Shown: positions 49,701 through 62,090 of the stretch, in pieces | Layout of the letters: every line of letters begins with the position of its first letter | Numbering within the stretch: position 1 is the stretch's first letter | From: Calycina herbarum | Lineage: Eukaryota > Ascomycota > Leotiomycetes > Helotiales > Pezizellaceae | Direction: 5' to 3' | Length of the DNA: 64,000 nt | Assembly: GCA_001414485.1 (NCBI GenBank) | Contig: LLEY01000111.1 | Coordinates: forward strand, 62,001 to 126,000 | Notes under the pieces: model-generated | What the model saw: only the letters and a program-made list of their open reading frames with translations | Told to the model about the DNA's origin: nothing | Databases searched by the model: none | Made by a program: the position numbers and the translations under genes

Positions 49701-50201
49701 GCTACCCCTTCGGAACCCGCATGTGGCTTTTGATTTCGTTTGAAGTGATCCGGACTCGGATTCGCCGGCCACGAATTCATTGGAGTTGGTTGAATTAAAT
49801 CATTATTAGGATGGCTAAGGCTCACCCTGTGAGCTACATCGCTATCGACATCAACAGCATCGAGTGCCGACTCTTTGGAAGCTACTTCATCCCTCAAAAT
49901 TCGGTCAACAATTCTTCTCAAATTGTCGGCCCGCCAACTTCCAGAATCCATCACACTCAATTGATGGGCCTCGCGAGTATCGACGATACTCGATATATCG
50001 GTGTCTCGATAAAACGTTATGGCCCAAATAACAAATTGCAGCAGTGCGAGACGCATTGATGGGTCGGCATTGAGTTTAACAGTAGGATAGTACAACCTAA
50101 AAATTCCAGAAAAAAAGAGATGAAGAGAAGAGAGAAGAGCGGGGTGATGACCTCCCGTCAACAAGGCTGCGAAAAGCCTGCCGTAGGCAAGGCGTTCTCA
50201 T
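46796..50201 (-). CDS. Large uncharacterised fungal protein with C-terminal membrane segments
   Basis: Seven-exon model: 50152-50201, 49573-50096, 49116-49511, 48629-49061, 48180-48576, 47807-48124 and 46796-47743 (3,066 nt, 1,021 aa). The first exon is the least certain; an alternative starts at 50164 without the first intron. Donors are almost all GTGAG/GTAAG. No named family recognised, but blocks such as RLALLQFVIWAITFYRDTDI, FYFLFHDLGYDVS and EVFEVPNFAIVDIVDRLYNE look conserved. Four hydrophobic segments are visible: two around exon 6 (LILGILQTVLALLNLL; VMAIILGIIGFGALAAAFWP) and two at the C-terminus (VLIWLIIFFVILIGSCVFGV; ASYVISFATLSIGACSIC). The soluble parts are Ser-rich and basic. 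Membrane location is inferred; no function can be given. Confidence 0.8.
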
Positions 50202-50970
50202 CGCCCGACTCGATCGACAGACACCAATCAGACAAGGACACGCAATATCAGAGTACGTGCGGCTTAAATGCAGTACTGCAGCAGCCAGTTTTAGAACTGG
50301 TGTGGTGATGATTGGACGAGCTGGTGTGGCTCACAAGTATAACCCCAACTCCCCAGTAAGCCAAACAAATCCTATCTTACTCGCAACTCTGTTTGGCCCC
50401 CAAACTTGATGCATGACTTACTCAAACAATAAGCCAGCAATTACCCAGTAAGCCAACAAACACGGAGCAAGTCAACAAACACCAAGTAAGCCAACATACA
50501 CCAAGTAAGCCAACAAACACGGAGTAAGTCAACAAATGCCGAGTGAGCCAATCATCATATTTGGGGGCCAAAAAAAGCCTGTAAACCCCAGAACCGAAGC
50601 CTTAAAACCACTTCCTAAAATACTTCAGACAACGATAAGAGAAGATACGAGAACATGGTTATTCAAGAGTCGTTAAATATTAGTCGAGAGGCATATCAGT
50701 CAATCGCCAAATAGTTAAATCATCTCCTTAGTGAACTCAGAAAACGCTCTACCAAGGAAGAAATCAGAAACAAATCAACAAGAAGCAAAGAAGTTCAAAA
50801 CCCCAAAGAAAACAAGAAACACAAAATATACTCAAAAAAGAGCCTCCACTGCCCACTTGGATCCCCGGAGGATAAAAGAAAGTGGGATTCCTCAATTAGG
50901 GTATCGTATCTATCTATCCTCCCACGAAAAAAAATCATACATACAAATACACCTCACCACCCCTATTCTC
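50202..50970. other. Intergenic region with a TIR/tandem-repeat element
   Basis: About 770 bp. It holds the element at 50393-50572. The region 50573-50970 is the 3' side of the IleRS gene, and no further gene is seen. Confidence 0.6.
50393..50572. mobile_element. MITE-like element built on 19-bp tandem repeats
   Basis: The ends are inverted: left TTTGGCCCCCAAACTTGAT and complemented right TTTGGCCCCCAAATATGAT, with weaker matching continuing into GACTTACTC / GGCTCACTC. Between them, about 50447-50558, lie five to six 19-bp units of the type AAGTAAGCCAACAAACACC, alternating AAGCC/AAGTC. The size is 180 bp. No target duplication was recognised, so a foldback or expanded-minisatellite origin is also possible. 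Confidence 0.65.
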
Positions 50971-53900
50971 CTATTTTACATCCCCAGCAACATCCCCAAC
51001 AACCTCCTCACACCTCCCACACAAACTATCCTCAACAGGCGCCACAAACCTCCAACACCTCGGACACTTATGCTCCTCCGCAGGAACAACCCACACCTTA
51101 AATGGTACCTCCGTAGCCTCACCCTCGGTAACAACAGCATCAAATTTCCATTCCAAGGTACCGGACGGTTCCTCATTATGCGGATTAACCCCCACCTTCG
51201 AGACAACAAAGATACTGGCCAATTCATCCTCGAGTAGCTTATAATATCCCTCTGAATCAGGTGGTAAACTCAAAAGAACCGAAGATTCAAGCGAAGACCC
51301 AATCAATTTCTTCCCTCTAGCCTCCTCCTGAGCGGATTTAATAGCCGTATTCGTAGCAGAAAGGAATTTCAAGAGAGCGGGCGTGTAAATCGTAAGATCC
51401 GCCGAGGAACTGGGATCGGTGACAGGTTCAAAGAACGGCCTCCTCGCAGGATGTTCCTGCCCCTTCTCAAGCATCCATTCCGGCCTATTCGCCCAAGATT
51501 CCTCCACAAGATTCGGGGTAATAGGAGCTAACATCTTCATCAAGCCCACAAAAATATTCTCCAATACGCCCCCACCATCCCCACAGTAAAGGCGATCCTT
51601 CATGGCTTCGAGGTAGAATGCGGAGAGGTCGGTGGCAATCCATTTATTAATGGCATTTACACCTTTGTGGAATTCGTAGTTGTCGTAAGCAGTTTTGACC
51701 TCAGTCATGACGTTGTTTAATTGTAGAAGAGCGATCTCGTCAAGTTTTGTTCGTGGTGCGGTTCGGGCGCTTTCGTGCATTGAACCTAGTAGCATTTTGA
51801 TAGTCATTCGGTACTTGAGCAAAGCTGTGTGGTTGAAAGTAAGAACTGGTTGACCAACGACGACATCTCTAGTATAATCACTGCTTGCTGCCCATAAACG
51901 GAGGGCGTCAGCTCCGAGAGCTTGGGAGATGGGTCCTTTTGACTTCTTTTTTGTTTTGGCCTAGAAAAGGTCAGCTTGCGACAACATTCAGTAGATAGAA
52001 CTTACTGGTGGAAGTAAGGATCCATCCATGATTTGACTGGGTGCAATAACATTCCCAATCGACTTTGACATCTTTTTTCCTTTCTGGTCAAGAGTAAATC
52101 CATGGGTAATTAATGTCTTGAAAGGCGCATAAGTCTTTCCAGAAGCGCTGGCATGAGTCAATAGACTAGATTGAAACCAACCTCGATGTTGATCTGTACC
52201 CTCCAGATAGACATCAGCCTGCTTGGGGGTCTGGGTCCAACTACTCCCACTGTCAAACCAGACATCCATAGTATCCTTCCCACGAACATATGTCCCTTGC
52301 AATCCAGGTGCAATCCAAGCTGCCTCGGTAGGAGAATCTGTCCACCAAGCATCAATACCGCGTTCCTCGATGGTTGAAATGATATGGGCTACACTTTCAT
52401 CCGTGAGAACTGCCACACCATCTTCATTATAGAGTGCTGGAATTGGAACACCCCAAGCACGTTGCCTGGAAATACACCACTCGCTGCGACTTTTGACGAA
52501 ACTCTCAAGCCTGGATTTTCCAGCATCGGGAATAAATTTCACTTCAGACAAAGATTCTAGAGCTTTCCCCTTAACATTTCCAACATCAGCAAACCATTGT
52601 TCGGTTGCCCGGATGATGGTAGGAAGCTTGGTTCGCCAGTCATAGGGATACTTGTGTTTATACTTATGAGTTGCTAGTACCTTGTCACCAAGGATACTCA
52701 AAACTTCTTGGCTGCCACCAGACAGCACAGACTTTCCAGCCAATGCTGCCGGGTCGTCAGGAAGAGCTGCATCTGTAAAACAACCGAGATCGTTGACAGG
52801 CGCAACAGCTTCTATTCCAAGACGAGTGCAGACTTCATAGTCATCCATGCCATGTCCTGGTGCCATATGGACAACACCAGACCCAGAATCAGCGGAAACA
52901 AAGTCTGCATGAATCAGAGGCTGAGGTTGGGACTCTTTACCTCGAAGACCATTGACGTATTTTGTTCCTTGAAGTTCTCGGCCCAGAATGGATTCGACCA
53001 CAACTTCTAAAAACGATTCTGCAAAGCATGCCTCTCTGATTGCGTCAACCCGGCTACTGGCCACCAAGAAATGGTCTGAACCTCCTTTGACAATAGAATA
53101 CTCTAGCTCATCGTGCACAGCAATTGCTCTATTAGCCGGCAGGGTCCAAGGAGTAGTCGTCCAAACTATAGCATAGAGATTCTCAAATTCCCCTAATTTT
53201 TCCCGCAGGGTCTCCGGAACCTCTGTTATTGGAAATTTAACATATGCCGCCGTGGAAACATGGTGCTCATTATATTCCAACTCCGCTTCCGCCAATGCCG
53301 TTCTCGAGGATGGCGACCAGTATACCGGTTTATATCGTCTGAAAATGAGGCCTCGTTTTGCCATTTCTTGGAAGACACCCAGTTGCTTGATCTCGAATGA
53401 TTTGTCCATGGTCTTCCAGGCCTTGTCCCAATCTCCCATGACTGCCCATTCTCGAAAACCCTTCTTTTGCTGCTCCACGGTTGTGGTCGCAAGCTCCCTG
53501 GCCGCAGCCCGCACGCCTATTGCGTCTAAGTTGTGTTTTTTGATATTTCCTTTCCCCCGCTGTTGCTCCAACGCTTTGATTTCGATGGGGAGACCGTGGC
53601 AATCCCAGCCAGGAACGTAGACTACTCTTCGACCTAAAATCGTACTGTATTAGCGACTTGAAGTTGGCTCTAACAATAATGGGTTGAATAGCACCTAAAG
53701 GCTTCAATGACGTACCATCCTGCACCTTCACTCTACAAATAATATCCTTCAAGATCTTATTCAGCGCATGCCCAATATGCAAACTCCCATTGGCATACGG
53801 GGGACCATCATGGAGAATGAACGGTTTTTGGGCAGAGCGCTCGCGGCTCTGCCATTCGTATAGGTCATCGGTGCATCTCTTCAGATATTTCCCTTGGTCT

Positions 53901-54044
53901 GCCGGCAGCGGTCGAGGACTGAGGAAGATTCAGCAATTGGGCTTCGATGGTAGGATAAAGAGGTATATTATGATCTGCTTACGAGAAGGACGACTTGGGC
54001 AACCTCAAAGTCGACGACCAAGACACAGCAGGACGTACTGGCAT
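50971..54044 (-). CDS. ism1: Mitochondrial isoleucyl-tRNA synthetase
   Basis: Four exons: 53983-54044, 53716-53918, 52006-53633 and 50971-51960 (2,883 nt, 960 aa). The first exon encodes a basic, Ser-rich leader ([20 protein letters not shown]) that fits a mitochondrial targeting peptide. Class I motifs are present: HIGH at 68-71 ([16 protein letters not shown]) and KMSKS at about 609-613 ([12 protein letters not shown]). Other IleRS blocks are [35 protein letters not shown] (editing domain start) and [11 protein letters not shown]. The C-terminal zinc ribbon CPRCWRF ... CGRCEE (about 930-948) is typical of bacterial-type IleRS with the FPG-like finger. It charges mitochondrial tRNA-Ile with isoleucine. 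The length is close to yeast Ism1. Confidence 0.96.
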
Positions 54045-54781
54045 GACTCAATTTCGTTGTCGCATTTTGCTGTTCTAATCGCCTGATGCTCTGGGAGAAC
54101 GCGCTGGAGCCATTTTGGGGGGCCGTGCACCCATTATTTACAAGCCAAACCGAGAACCCCCAACTCAAGTAGTGGATCATCTTAGCCAAGGTAAGTAAAG
54201 CCCTAATAAAAAATTATCCACAAGACTGCAAGTGCTAATTGAATAAAAATGTGTTACCTAGCAATAAATTTTCATGTTATAATTTCACCAAAAATTATTG
54301 TTGAGTGAAGAAAATTGACAAGTGAGCTGCGAGTAAGCTGCGAGTAAGCTGCTAGATGTTGACGAGTAAGCCTACGGGTAAGCCGCGAGTAAGCCACGAG
54401 AAATTTAAAGGGAGCTACTAGATATCAGACGAGAAATCTATCTCGACAACCTAGCCACCGCGAGGAAACTAGGTACTTGTACTTTTTACATTCATACCAA
54501 AAGCATCACTCACAAGACATCAAGACCACCCCATCTAGGAGAGTCGAGAGTCCAAAGTCGAGCGAGGTCGTTCCTTCCCTGGCTCGACTTGACCCCCTCG
54601 CTCCTTCCCTCTTTTCGAGACCTACTATAAGAAGCGAAGGCACCAGGTTCATATCCAGACTTTCAAAAATCATTCCCGAAGCATCACGCAAAACCACAGG
54701 GCAACAAGGCTAATTCTCATTTACAAATGCTTTGAACAAGAAATAAATAACAACACAACATAACCCCCTTCAACCCCTCCA
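54045..54781. other. Intergenic region with a short tandem array
   Basis: About 740 bp upstream of the IleRS gene. It contains the GAGTAAGC array at about 54320-54400. A 78-codon frame at 54477-54713 shows no protein features. Confidence 0.5.
54320..54400 (+). repeat. Short GAGTAAGC tandem repeats
   Basis: Six or seven units of 11-12 bp with the core GAGTAAGCYGC (variants GAGTGAGCTGC, GGGTAAGCCGC, GAGTAAGCCAC), interrupted by about 10 bp. The core word resembles the GAGTAAGTC/AAGTAAGCC unit of the element at 50.4-50.6 kb. Confidence 0.7.
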
Positions 54782-55797
54782 TCACCTATCAGGATAAATC
54801 GTATAAACCTCCGTAACAGTAGTACTCTATAAACAATTAGCCCTCATTCTTCTATTCTCCCCCTTCCCCTCTTCCCCTCTTCCCTCTCTCCACAATCTGA
54901 TCAGAAAATAAGGGTACTCACAACTGTAATATCATAAGCAGTCGTAGTCTCCGTAGCACTAACAAGCAAACTCGGCATCGCACTAGTAATCAGACAACTA
55001 CACCCAGGATCCAATCTCCCATAGTAATACCAATCCTCCAAAAAATTCGGTACTGTAAAGTTTCTCTTCTTTAAGACTGCTGCGCCTGGTTTGGGTGTTG
55101 AGGTGGGGGCTGGAGGAGCTGGAGTTTTGGGGATTGTGGGTGTGGTTGTTGGGGATGGGATGCTGGGTTTTTTTTTGTTAGCAGGTTAGGATGGACGCTG
55201 TGAGGAAAGAGAGCCGAGCAAAGCCCTGGGTGATTCGATTTGGTCCTGAAGGTAACCAAAATTGGGTATGCTTTGTTGTGATAGAGGAGAGAGAACCCGA
55301 AAGAGAAGGGGGCAACAAACACAGAAGAACTAGACTTAAAAGTAACAATACTAATATACGTCGAAGTACTCGTAGTAATATGACTCGTAACACTAACAAC
55401 CGACAACTTCGTAACAATCGGTCTCAAGAACTCAGAGCAGAAAGAGGTCGCATCGAATTTGATAGTCGATGGTCTACTTCCCGTTAGCTCTCATCCATAT
55501 CCTCTAGGAAGACGGTGATTTTCTTACGGATTATTCATACTACTGGCCACAGCAGAGTATTCATAAGTCGCACATGCTATCTTGGATGAGTTATTTGATT
55601 CTCAAATGGGATGAAGAATATTTGGGAGGGATATACATACCAGTGTCGATTTTCCATGGTCCGACTGAACACCATGAACAGCCATCACCAATTGCTGTTC
55701 TCTTCCCGAGATGCTCTTCGATGATATCGCCCTCGCGAATTGCGAAAACTTGACTTGATAGACATCCAAGTCCCACAAGAGCAAGTAGTAACTTCAT
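54782..55797 (-). CDS. Small secreted Ser/Thr/Pro-rich protein
   Basis: Five exons: 55641-55797, 55528-55576, 55321-55473, 54922-55162 and 54782-54826 (645 nt, 214 aa). Exon lengths sum in frame, and each donor is GTATGT, GTAAGA, GTTTGT or GTGAGT. A clear signal peptide opens the protein (MKLLLALVGLGCLSSQVFA, cleavage after VFA). The mature part has Cys in GDGCSWCSVG, TACATYEYSA, TSFCSEF and DPGCSCL. A Ser/Thr/Val-rich middle resembles O-glycosylated cell-wall or secreted proteins, and a Pro/Thr spacer follows (PSPTTTPTIPKTPAPPAPTS). The end is TTVTEVYTIYPDR, with no GPI-anchor signal or membrane segment. No named family recognised. A role in host or environment interaction is possible but unproven. 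Confidence 0.8.
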
Positions 55798-56409
55798 GAT
55801 AACCACAAGTGCTAGTCCTTCAACAAAACCCGATGGCAAAAGAATGCCCCAGAAAGAGACTTGAAAGCTCACGAGGGAAATCTTGGCTCGTGTTTCGAAA
55901 ACAAATTACCAGAAAAGTAAAACAATCAACAAGAGAAAGAGAAAGGAAAGGACAAGAAGCTAAGCTTTTAATCATTTCTCGGCATTCACACTTGGACATT
56001 TCCTTGAATGGTCACAAGCTAGGGGTTTAATATAAATTGGTATTCTTGCAATTGCTTGTAATTGTAATGCTACAGTGTGATTCGTCAACTATGGTTGAAT
56101 ACATTAGCGAGGAGCAATACTGGGGGGGTTTGAGCCGCGGGGTTAATATATTTACCCTGAGGGACTTCGGCATTGCTTCTTGGAATTCACAATTTCGTGA
56201 ACGCGACAGCGGCAACTTGCCAGTGGCTGTGAAATCTGTTTGTTCCTAGGTACGAGGTAGAACCCGAAAATGCGATTCTTCTATGTTGTCATTATTGATA
56301 TATGCCATCCGAGCTCAGTCTAAATCGCACGCCCAAGAACTCCATACCAGCCAAACCGAATAAATGCCCAAACACCTCCCAACCATGCTTATCCAATGCC
56401 TAACTAATC
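55798..56409. other. Intergenic region
   Basis: About 610 bp between the secreted-protein gene (promoter side) and the 3' end of the UPF0183 gene. No gene or repeat recognised. Confidence 0.55.
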
Positions 56410-58049
56410 TCAAAACACCGTAACACCACTGATAGTACCATTCTTCAAAACCTCAAAAACAAGGCCAGGGAACCCAAAGAGGGTTGTGTTTCCCAGCCCT
56501 TTAACATCGTCGGCTCCAGTGGCAACCGCATCAGGTCTTTTACCTCCAAGGCTGTCTTCCCACCCACCTAGAAGTTCGCAGCTGCTTCCCGGACTGTCGC
56601 CCCAATCCCGATTCAACACCATACCACGTTGCAAAGCTTTCGCCTCTCCCTCGTTCTTATAAATGCTCTTCCACTCCTCATGAAGTCTGCCCTCAATATC
56701 CTTGAATGGCGCTTCTGAGTTCACGACAGCTTGGCCTTTCTTAGGTTGCAAGTATTGTATCTCCCATCTACATCTTCGATGCCGATTGAAAGGATATGAG
56801 CCTGGTACATTTCCGTGAAGGATTATCTTCGAAGCAACTAGTCGAGATGATGCGTCAGTTGGTACATTATCAGATACTGCACTGACCGAATTTTTCGACG
56901 TCGACGGTGGAGGTTGTGATGGCGCGGTAGGACTTGAAATCAGGATATCGAAGCCATGATAAAAGTAGTTATAGAAACATTCCCCCGATAGGTTCCCTGC
57001 AACTTCTCCTTCCTCGGTATCCTCATCAGAGTCATCGGTGGCCGTATGCGCCGACGATTGGTCAGTATCAGTAGAATCATCCTGGAGTCTCAAGTCATTC
57101 ATATCGGGTCTATTTGTAGTGCCAGTTCCTCTTCGAGCTTTGTGGATGGACATTCGACGGTCACTTTTTCGATATATGGCATCCGGAGGGCCAAGTTCAG
57201 CTACCAGCTCTTGGGGTGTGGTTTGACCAAGCTGGAGCCAAACCGGACCGTGTGAAGTCGATCGAACGAGCTCAAGTCGACCCTCTCCGTAGACCTTAAC
57301 CAGCCTGACTTCAGCAGGCACACTTTCCTTCTTTCTAAATAGCGCAGTAAAGGTTTCTGATGGATCTACCATCTCCGTATAAAGGTGCTCTCGAGCAGTC
57401 GGCCACGACTCGCCACGGAATATCGCCATGGAGGAAGCCTGAGGACTGACTGACGAGTTCAATATAGAATCTATCTTCGAGGGCGACCACAAAGAAGATT
57501 TTATCGGGAACGTGAAAGCAAGGCCCGGATATGAAAGCACATAGTGTCCCACCCCCGACTCATCTCCCGGTGCTGGTTCGACGTACTCCCCTGGGAACGC
57601 CGGCGCAACCAGTCTCTGGCAGATGTATTTATATGTAGGACCGCTCGCACTCGCGACTGGAGGTGAACCTGCTTGACTTGCAGGTGCCGGCCGTAATACG
57701 TCTTTATCATTGTATGTGAGATGGCTCTTGGTGAAGTCTAGAACCTCGATCAAGCGCAGGCGCTGTTCCGGCCCATCGAATCTTAATCGCAGACCGTTGG
57801 TAGGAAGTTCGAGGACAACGGGCTCGGTGACTGGCGCGGCATGATCGTAAGTCAAATCCAGCCGGGGGAAGTTTTGAGGTTCGGCTTTCAGTCGTGTGAG
57901 GATATCGTGGAGGGTAGCTCCAAGCACTGGACAAACGGTGTTAGCTAGAGGCTGTATGGAGTAGCTGCGATGGGGAGGGGTTGCAGGGAGCCATTACCCA
58001 GAAAACCAAGACTCTGGCCATGGCGAACCTGAGCTGTAAATAGTGGCAT
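56410..58049 (-). CDS. UPF0183 family protein (PHAF1/C16orf70-like)
   Basis: Two exons: 57998-58049 and 56410-57926 (1,569 nt, 522 aa). The first exon encodes MPLFTAQVRHGQSLGFL and joins to VLGATLHDILTRLKAEPQNF through a 71-bp intron (donor gtaatg, acceptor tccag). UPF0183 blocks are NGLRLRFDGPEQRLRLIEVL, YPGLAFTFPI, VWLQLGQTTPQELVAELGPP, YFYHGFDILIS and LFGFPGLVFEVLKNGTISGV. In animals PHAF1 (C16orf70) with BCAS3 binds phosphoinositides at forming autophagosomes; whether this holds in fungi is not shown by the sequence. A Ser/Asp/Glu-rich insert of ~60 residues (DSTDTDQSSAHTATDDSDED) interrupts the domain. It is divergently arranged with kinesin-5. Confidence 0.93.
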
Positions 58050-58428
58050 CCTGATCACATTTGTAGAAAGTTTGGAAGTTTCGTTGTAATCTTCCAAGGC
58101 TTCGATGTTTGAGGGTCTGGAGTCTCAATGTTGCAGATGACCAAAGGCGGGGGCCGCTTTGAGGGGTTTTGAATCGTCCCCCGGCCAACCTCCAGAATCG
58201 CAAATCGCGCCTTCTCTTTTGTAAACTTCGAAGGGTTCTCACCCAACTTTATTTCTCAACGCCTTCCACCGCCAACAACGACAATCACCTACCATCGACC
58301 TCACTGAGTCTCCTATGTTAGGCTCACAAAGAGTGGTAGATTCTTAACACCAATAATTTTGCGATTGAATACCAAAACGAGTCCATTGACGCGCATTCCA
58401 AACACGCGCGTGGATACAACACAATCGA
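58050..58428. promoter_or_regulatory. Shared divergent promoter region (UPF0183 / kinesin-5)
   Basis: Only 379 bp separate the two start codons on opposite strands, so both promoters and leaders must lie here. I cannot point to specific factor sites. Confidence 0.6.
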
Positions 58429-61400
58429 ATGGCAGGACTTCCCAGACCCAAAGCGGTTGCTCCTGCAAGAAAAAACAGTATGCGACCACCACCAAGACCT
58501 TCATCTGCGAGAGCAGCATCCGCAGCCCCTCCTTCTCGAATCGACAGGTCGGGCGCGATTTCACCCACAAACTCGGTCGTCTCAGTAGCCACCACAGTAG
58601 GAGGAACCAAGCGGAAGGAAAGAGACTTTGAACGCGACGATGAGGAAACTAATATCAATGTTGTGGTCCGATGTAGAGGGCGCAACGAGCGCGAAGTACG
58701 AGAGAACAGCGGAGTGGTAGTATCGACCGAGGGTGGAGTGAAAGGGACCAGTTTGCAGCTTTCTATGGGCCCAAGTGCGCTCAGCAACAAGACCTACCAA
58801 TTCGACAAGGTATTCTCATCCGCTGCGGACCAGGCCATGATATACGATGATGTTGTGACACCCATTTTAGATGAAGTAGGTTCTGGTTCTATTTGAACTG
58901 TATTTTTATGCTAACATTTGGTAGATGCTTGCTGGTTATAACTGTACGATATTCGCTTATGGTCAAACCGGGACTGGAAAAACGTACACAATGTCCGGAG
59001 ACATGAACGAAACTTATGGAATACTATCCGACGCAGCGGGTATAATTCCTCGTGTACTCCATTCTCTATTCACCAAACTCGAAATCGACGATGCAGAATC
59101 CTCGGTCAAGTGTTCATTTATTGAGCTGTACAACGAAGAGCTTCGCGACCTCATTTCCCCCGACGAGAATGCGAAATTGAAGATATACGACGACAAGAGC
59201 AAGCCAGGGCACGCTACTACATTGGTTCAGGGAATGGAAGAGTCCCACATACAAAGTGCCGTTGACGGTATCAAACTACTTCAACAGGGAAGTCACAAGA
59301 GACAAGTGGCAGCCACCAAGTGTAACGATCTCAGTAGCAGGAGTCACACTGTTTTCACCGTGACAGCATACATCAAGAGAACGGGCGACGATGGCGAGGA
59401 TTATCTGTGTGCTGGAAAATTGAATCTGGTCGATTTAGCTGGAAGTGAAAATATCCAGCGAAGTGGTGCGGAGAACAAACGAGCGGCTGAAGCAGGTCTC
59501 ATCAACAAAAGTTTATTAACTTTAGGTCGAGTAATCAATGCCTTAGTTGATCGAGGATCGCACATTCCTTATCGCGAATCGAAACTCACACGACTTCTTC
59601 AAGACTCCCTCGGAGGAAGAACGAAAACCTGTATTATTGCAACAGTCTCCCCTGCTAAAAGCAACTTGGAAGAGACCATTTCCACACTCGATTACGCATT
59701 CCGTGCCAAGAACATTCGGAATAAGCCCCAGGTGAACCAGAAAGTCAACAAAAAGACGTTATTGAAAGAGTTCACAGCTGAAATCGAGAAGCTTAAGAGT
59801 GAACTTATTTCAACCCGACAACGCAATGGTGTCTACCTTTCCAATGAAGCTTATGAGGAGATGAAGGTGGAGGGCGAATCAAGGCGGATTCTCAGTGATG
59901 AGCAAGCAGCAAAAATCGAGGCAATGGAAATCAACTTGCGAAACAAGGTCCAGGAACTATACTCTCTTACTTCAAACTTTATGAATTTGAAGAAGGAGAA
60001 CGAGGGCACAAAGGCCGTTCTCGATGAAACACAAAACGTTCTTGACCAGACCGAGTTTGTCTTGAACAACACTCGTCAAAGTCTAGCTGAAGAGACCGTA
60101 CTTCGGCAAGCCCATCAACGAACGGAAGAAAAGCTCAGCGCTGTCGGAAGTGAGCTTATTTCGACTCTCGGAAAAACAGTCCATGATGTCGGAGGTCTCC
60201 ATGACAAGAATAGGAGAAAATCGGATCTCCAATCACTTAATCGCAATACTTGGGGACTTTCGCAAGCACAGGTATCGGAGGTTACGAGTCTCGTTGAGAG
60301 TAGGGTTGAAGACTTTCGGACACAGCAACAGGATATGATGGCTGCAGTATCCGAAAGAATGCAGTCATTTGTCGAAGGGGAACTACAAAAGCTATCGTCT
60401 ACCCAAGATTTCCTCTCAGCCAGTGTTGCGGAATTTGAAGGTTCCGAAAAGGAAGTTTCTGAGCAAACTGGTTCCGCGAAAGAGGAAATGAACAATGTGC
60501 TCGAGGAAATAAAAGTGCTTCGAGAACAAGTCAAAACCCAAGTTGGCGTTGGTCTTCAGGGCCTTTCCGCCGCAGCTGGGCGTATTTCCGCCGAGGTCAT
60601 CAGCGAATTGGGTGCTTTCCACACACAGGTAAGAGGACTATAATTATGACAATGCTCATAACTAACGATTATAGCTTCACGGTTCTTATAGCTCCCTTGG
60701 CAGAGATTTCAAGACCCTATTTGAAGATTTGCTCAAGCACGTCAACGCCCAAAAAGAGGAAGCGAACAACCTTCGTCAGCAATTGGCAGCTGCCAGTGAA
60801 CTGGCTACTCAATCAAATGCGGCTGTTTCTTCAAGGCTGGATGAAGTACTTCGAGAGGAACGCGAGCAGGCTGCAGCAGATCGCCAAAATTTGCTATCAC
60901 AAATCACTAGCCTAGTGATGGCTCAAGGTGAAGCACAAGATACCCGTCTAGGTGAGAAAATAGAGGCTGTTCGACAAGAGGTCACCACATCAAAGGAAGC
61001 ATTCGAGGCATCTCAATCACAATATGGCCTGGGAATGGACGCTTGGAACGTGAAAGAGGGTGCTTTGGTTGAAGAAGTTCTTCGATCACGGGAGACACTC
61101 AAATCCAAACTCAAGGAAGACTGGATGGTAAGTTGCAATGCTAATCTACTTCCTGACTCCATACTTACTGACTTGAAACAGGCTGCCAACAAGCATAATT
61201 CGTCCCTCCAAGTTTCTACAAAGTCTGTTCACGAAGAGACCGTTCGTATTGTCGACGAGCAGATGAAGGATATCGCCAATCAAATGCAAGCTCTTGATAA
61301 CTTCGTCACACGAGCTCGTTCTCAAAATACCCAACACCATGATAGTCATGCCCAGTCATTGAACAACCTTTCCACCACTGTCAAGTCATCTTATGACAAT

Positions 61401-62090
61401 ATCGGTACCCACTTTAATGCTACTTACGAACGAGTTAGGGATCTTGGGCACGAGATGCTTATCAAGCAAACTTCTTTGCAGGAGGCATTGGAACCTCTTG
61501 ATTCAGTTCTTAGACAACCACTTGCAGAGCTTCGATCCAATATCGCTACCACGAAGTTGGCAGAGTATCAATCTACGGGCGCAACGCCTCAAAAGGTTCA
61601 ATACCAGTACCCTACTGAGTTGCCAAGAACAGAACAACACGAAAAATTACTTGCCGCCCTCCGAAATCCCACGACCTCTCCCTCCAAAAGCCCATCGAAA
61701 CCTACCATGGTCCCAGTTATTTTCGACGACGAGATGGAAGGTGTCATCACCGAGATTGCACCCCTACGAGACTTCTCTGCCTCTGTCCCACCATCCTCGT
61801 ATGATATCAGGCCAACAACAAGTGGCAGCCTCCGTGAGATAGACCCCAACAAGAATGTAGGATCTATGGTTATTGAACATTCTTCCACAGCAGCAAAATC
61901 CCATAGCCTCGGCGGCGACGGACTCTCGAAAGATACGAAGGAGCTCTTCAAACGCAGCATCACTGGTGCGGGAAAGTTGCCAGTTTTGAGGAGTAAGAAG
62001 AGTACGGGGGTGCTTGTTGCGGAGGGACGGGAGAATGTTAATATTTTGGCGCAGAGCACGGGGAGAAGGAGAAGTCCTAGGACGGGTTAA
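58429..62090 (+). CDS. bimC: Kinesin-5 motor (BimC/Cut7/Eg5 family)
   Basis: Four exons: 58429-58875, 58925-60628, 60675-61127 and 61182-62090 (3,513 nt, 1,170 aa). A ~70-residue Pro/Ser/Arg-rich N-tail is followed by the N-terminal motor (about 75-430), with P-loop GQTGTGKTYT at 162-171. Switch I is NDLSSRSHTVF, switch II LVDLAGSENIQRSG, then NKSLLTLGRVINAL. The neck and long coiled coils run to about residue 960. The BimC box lies near residues 1000-1020 (TGATPQKVQYQYPTELPRTE); the threonine of TPQK is the family's Cdk1 site controlling spindle binding. The C-terminus is basic. Kinesin-5 homotetramers slide antiparallel microtubules apart to make the bipolar spindle. All introns are 46-54 bp and phase 0. 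The third intron is stop-free and in frame, so splicing there rests on good sites (gtaagt...acag) only. Confidence 0.97.
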
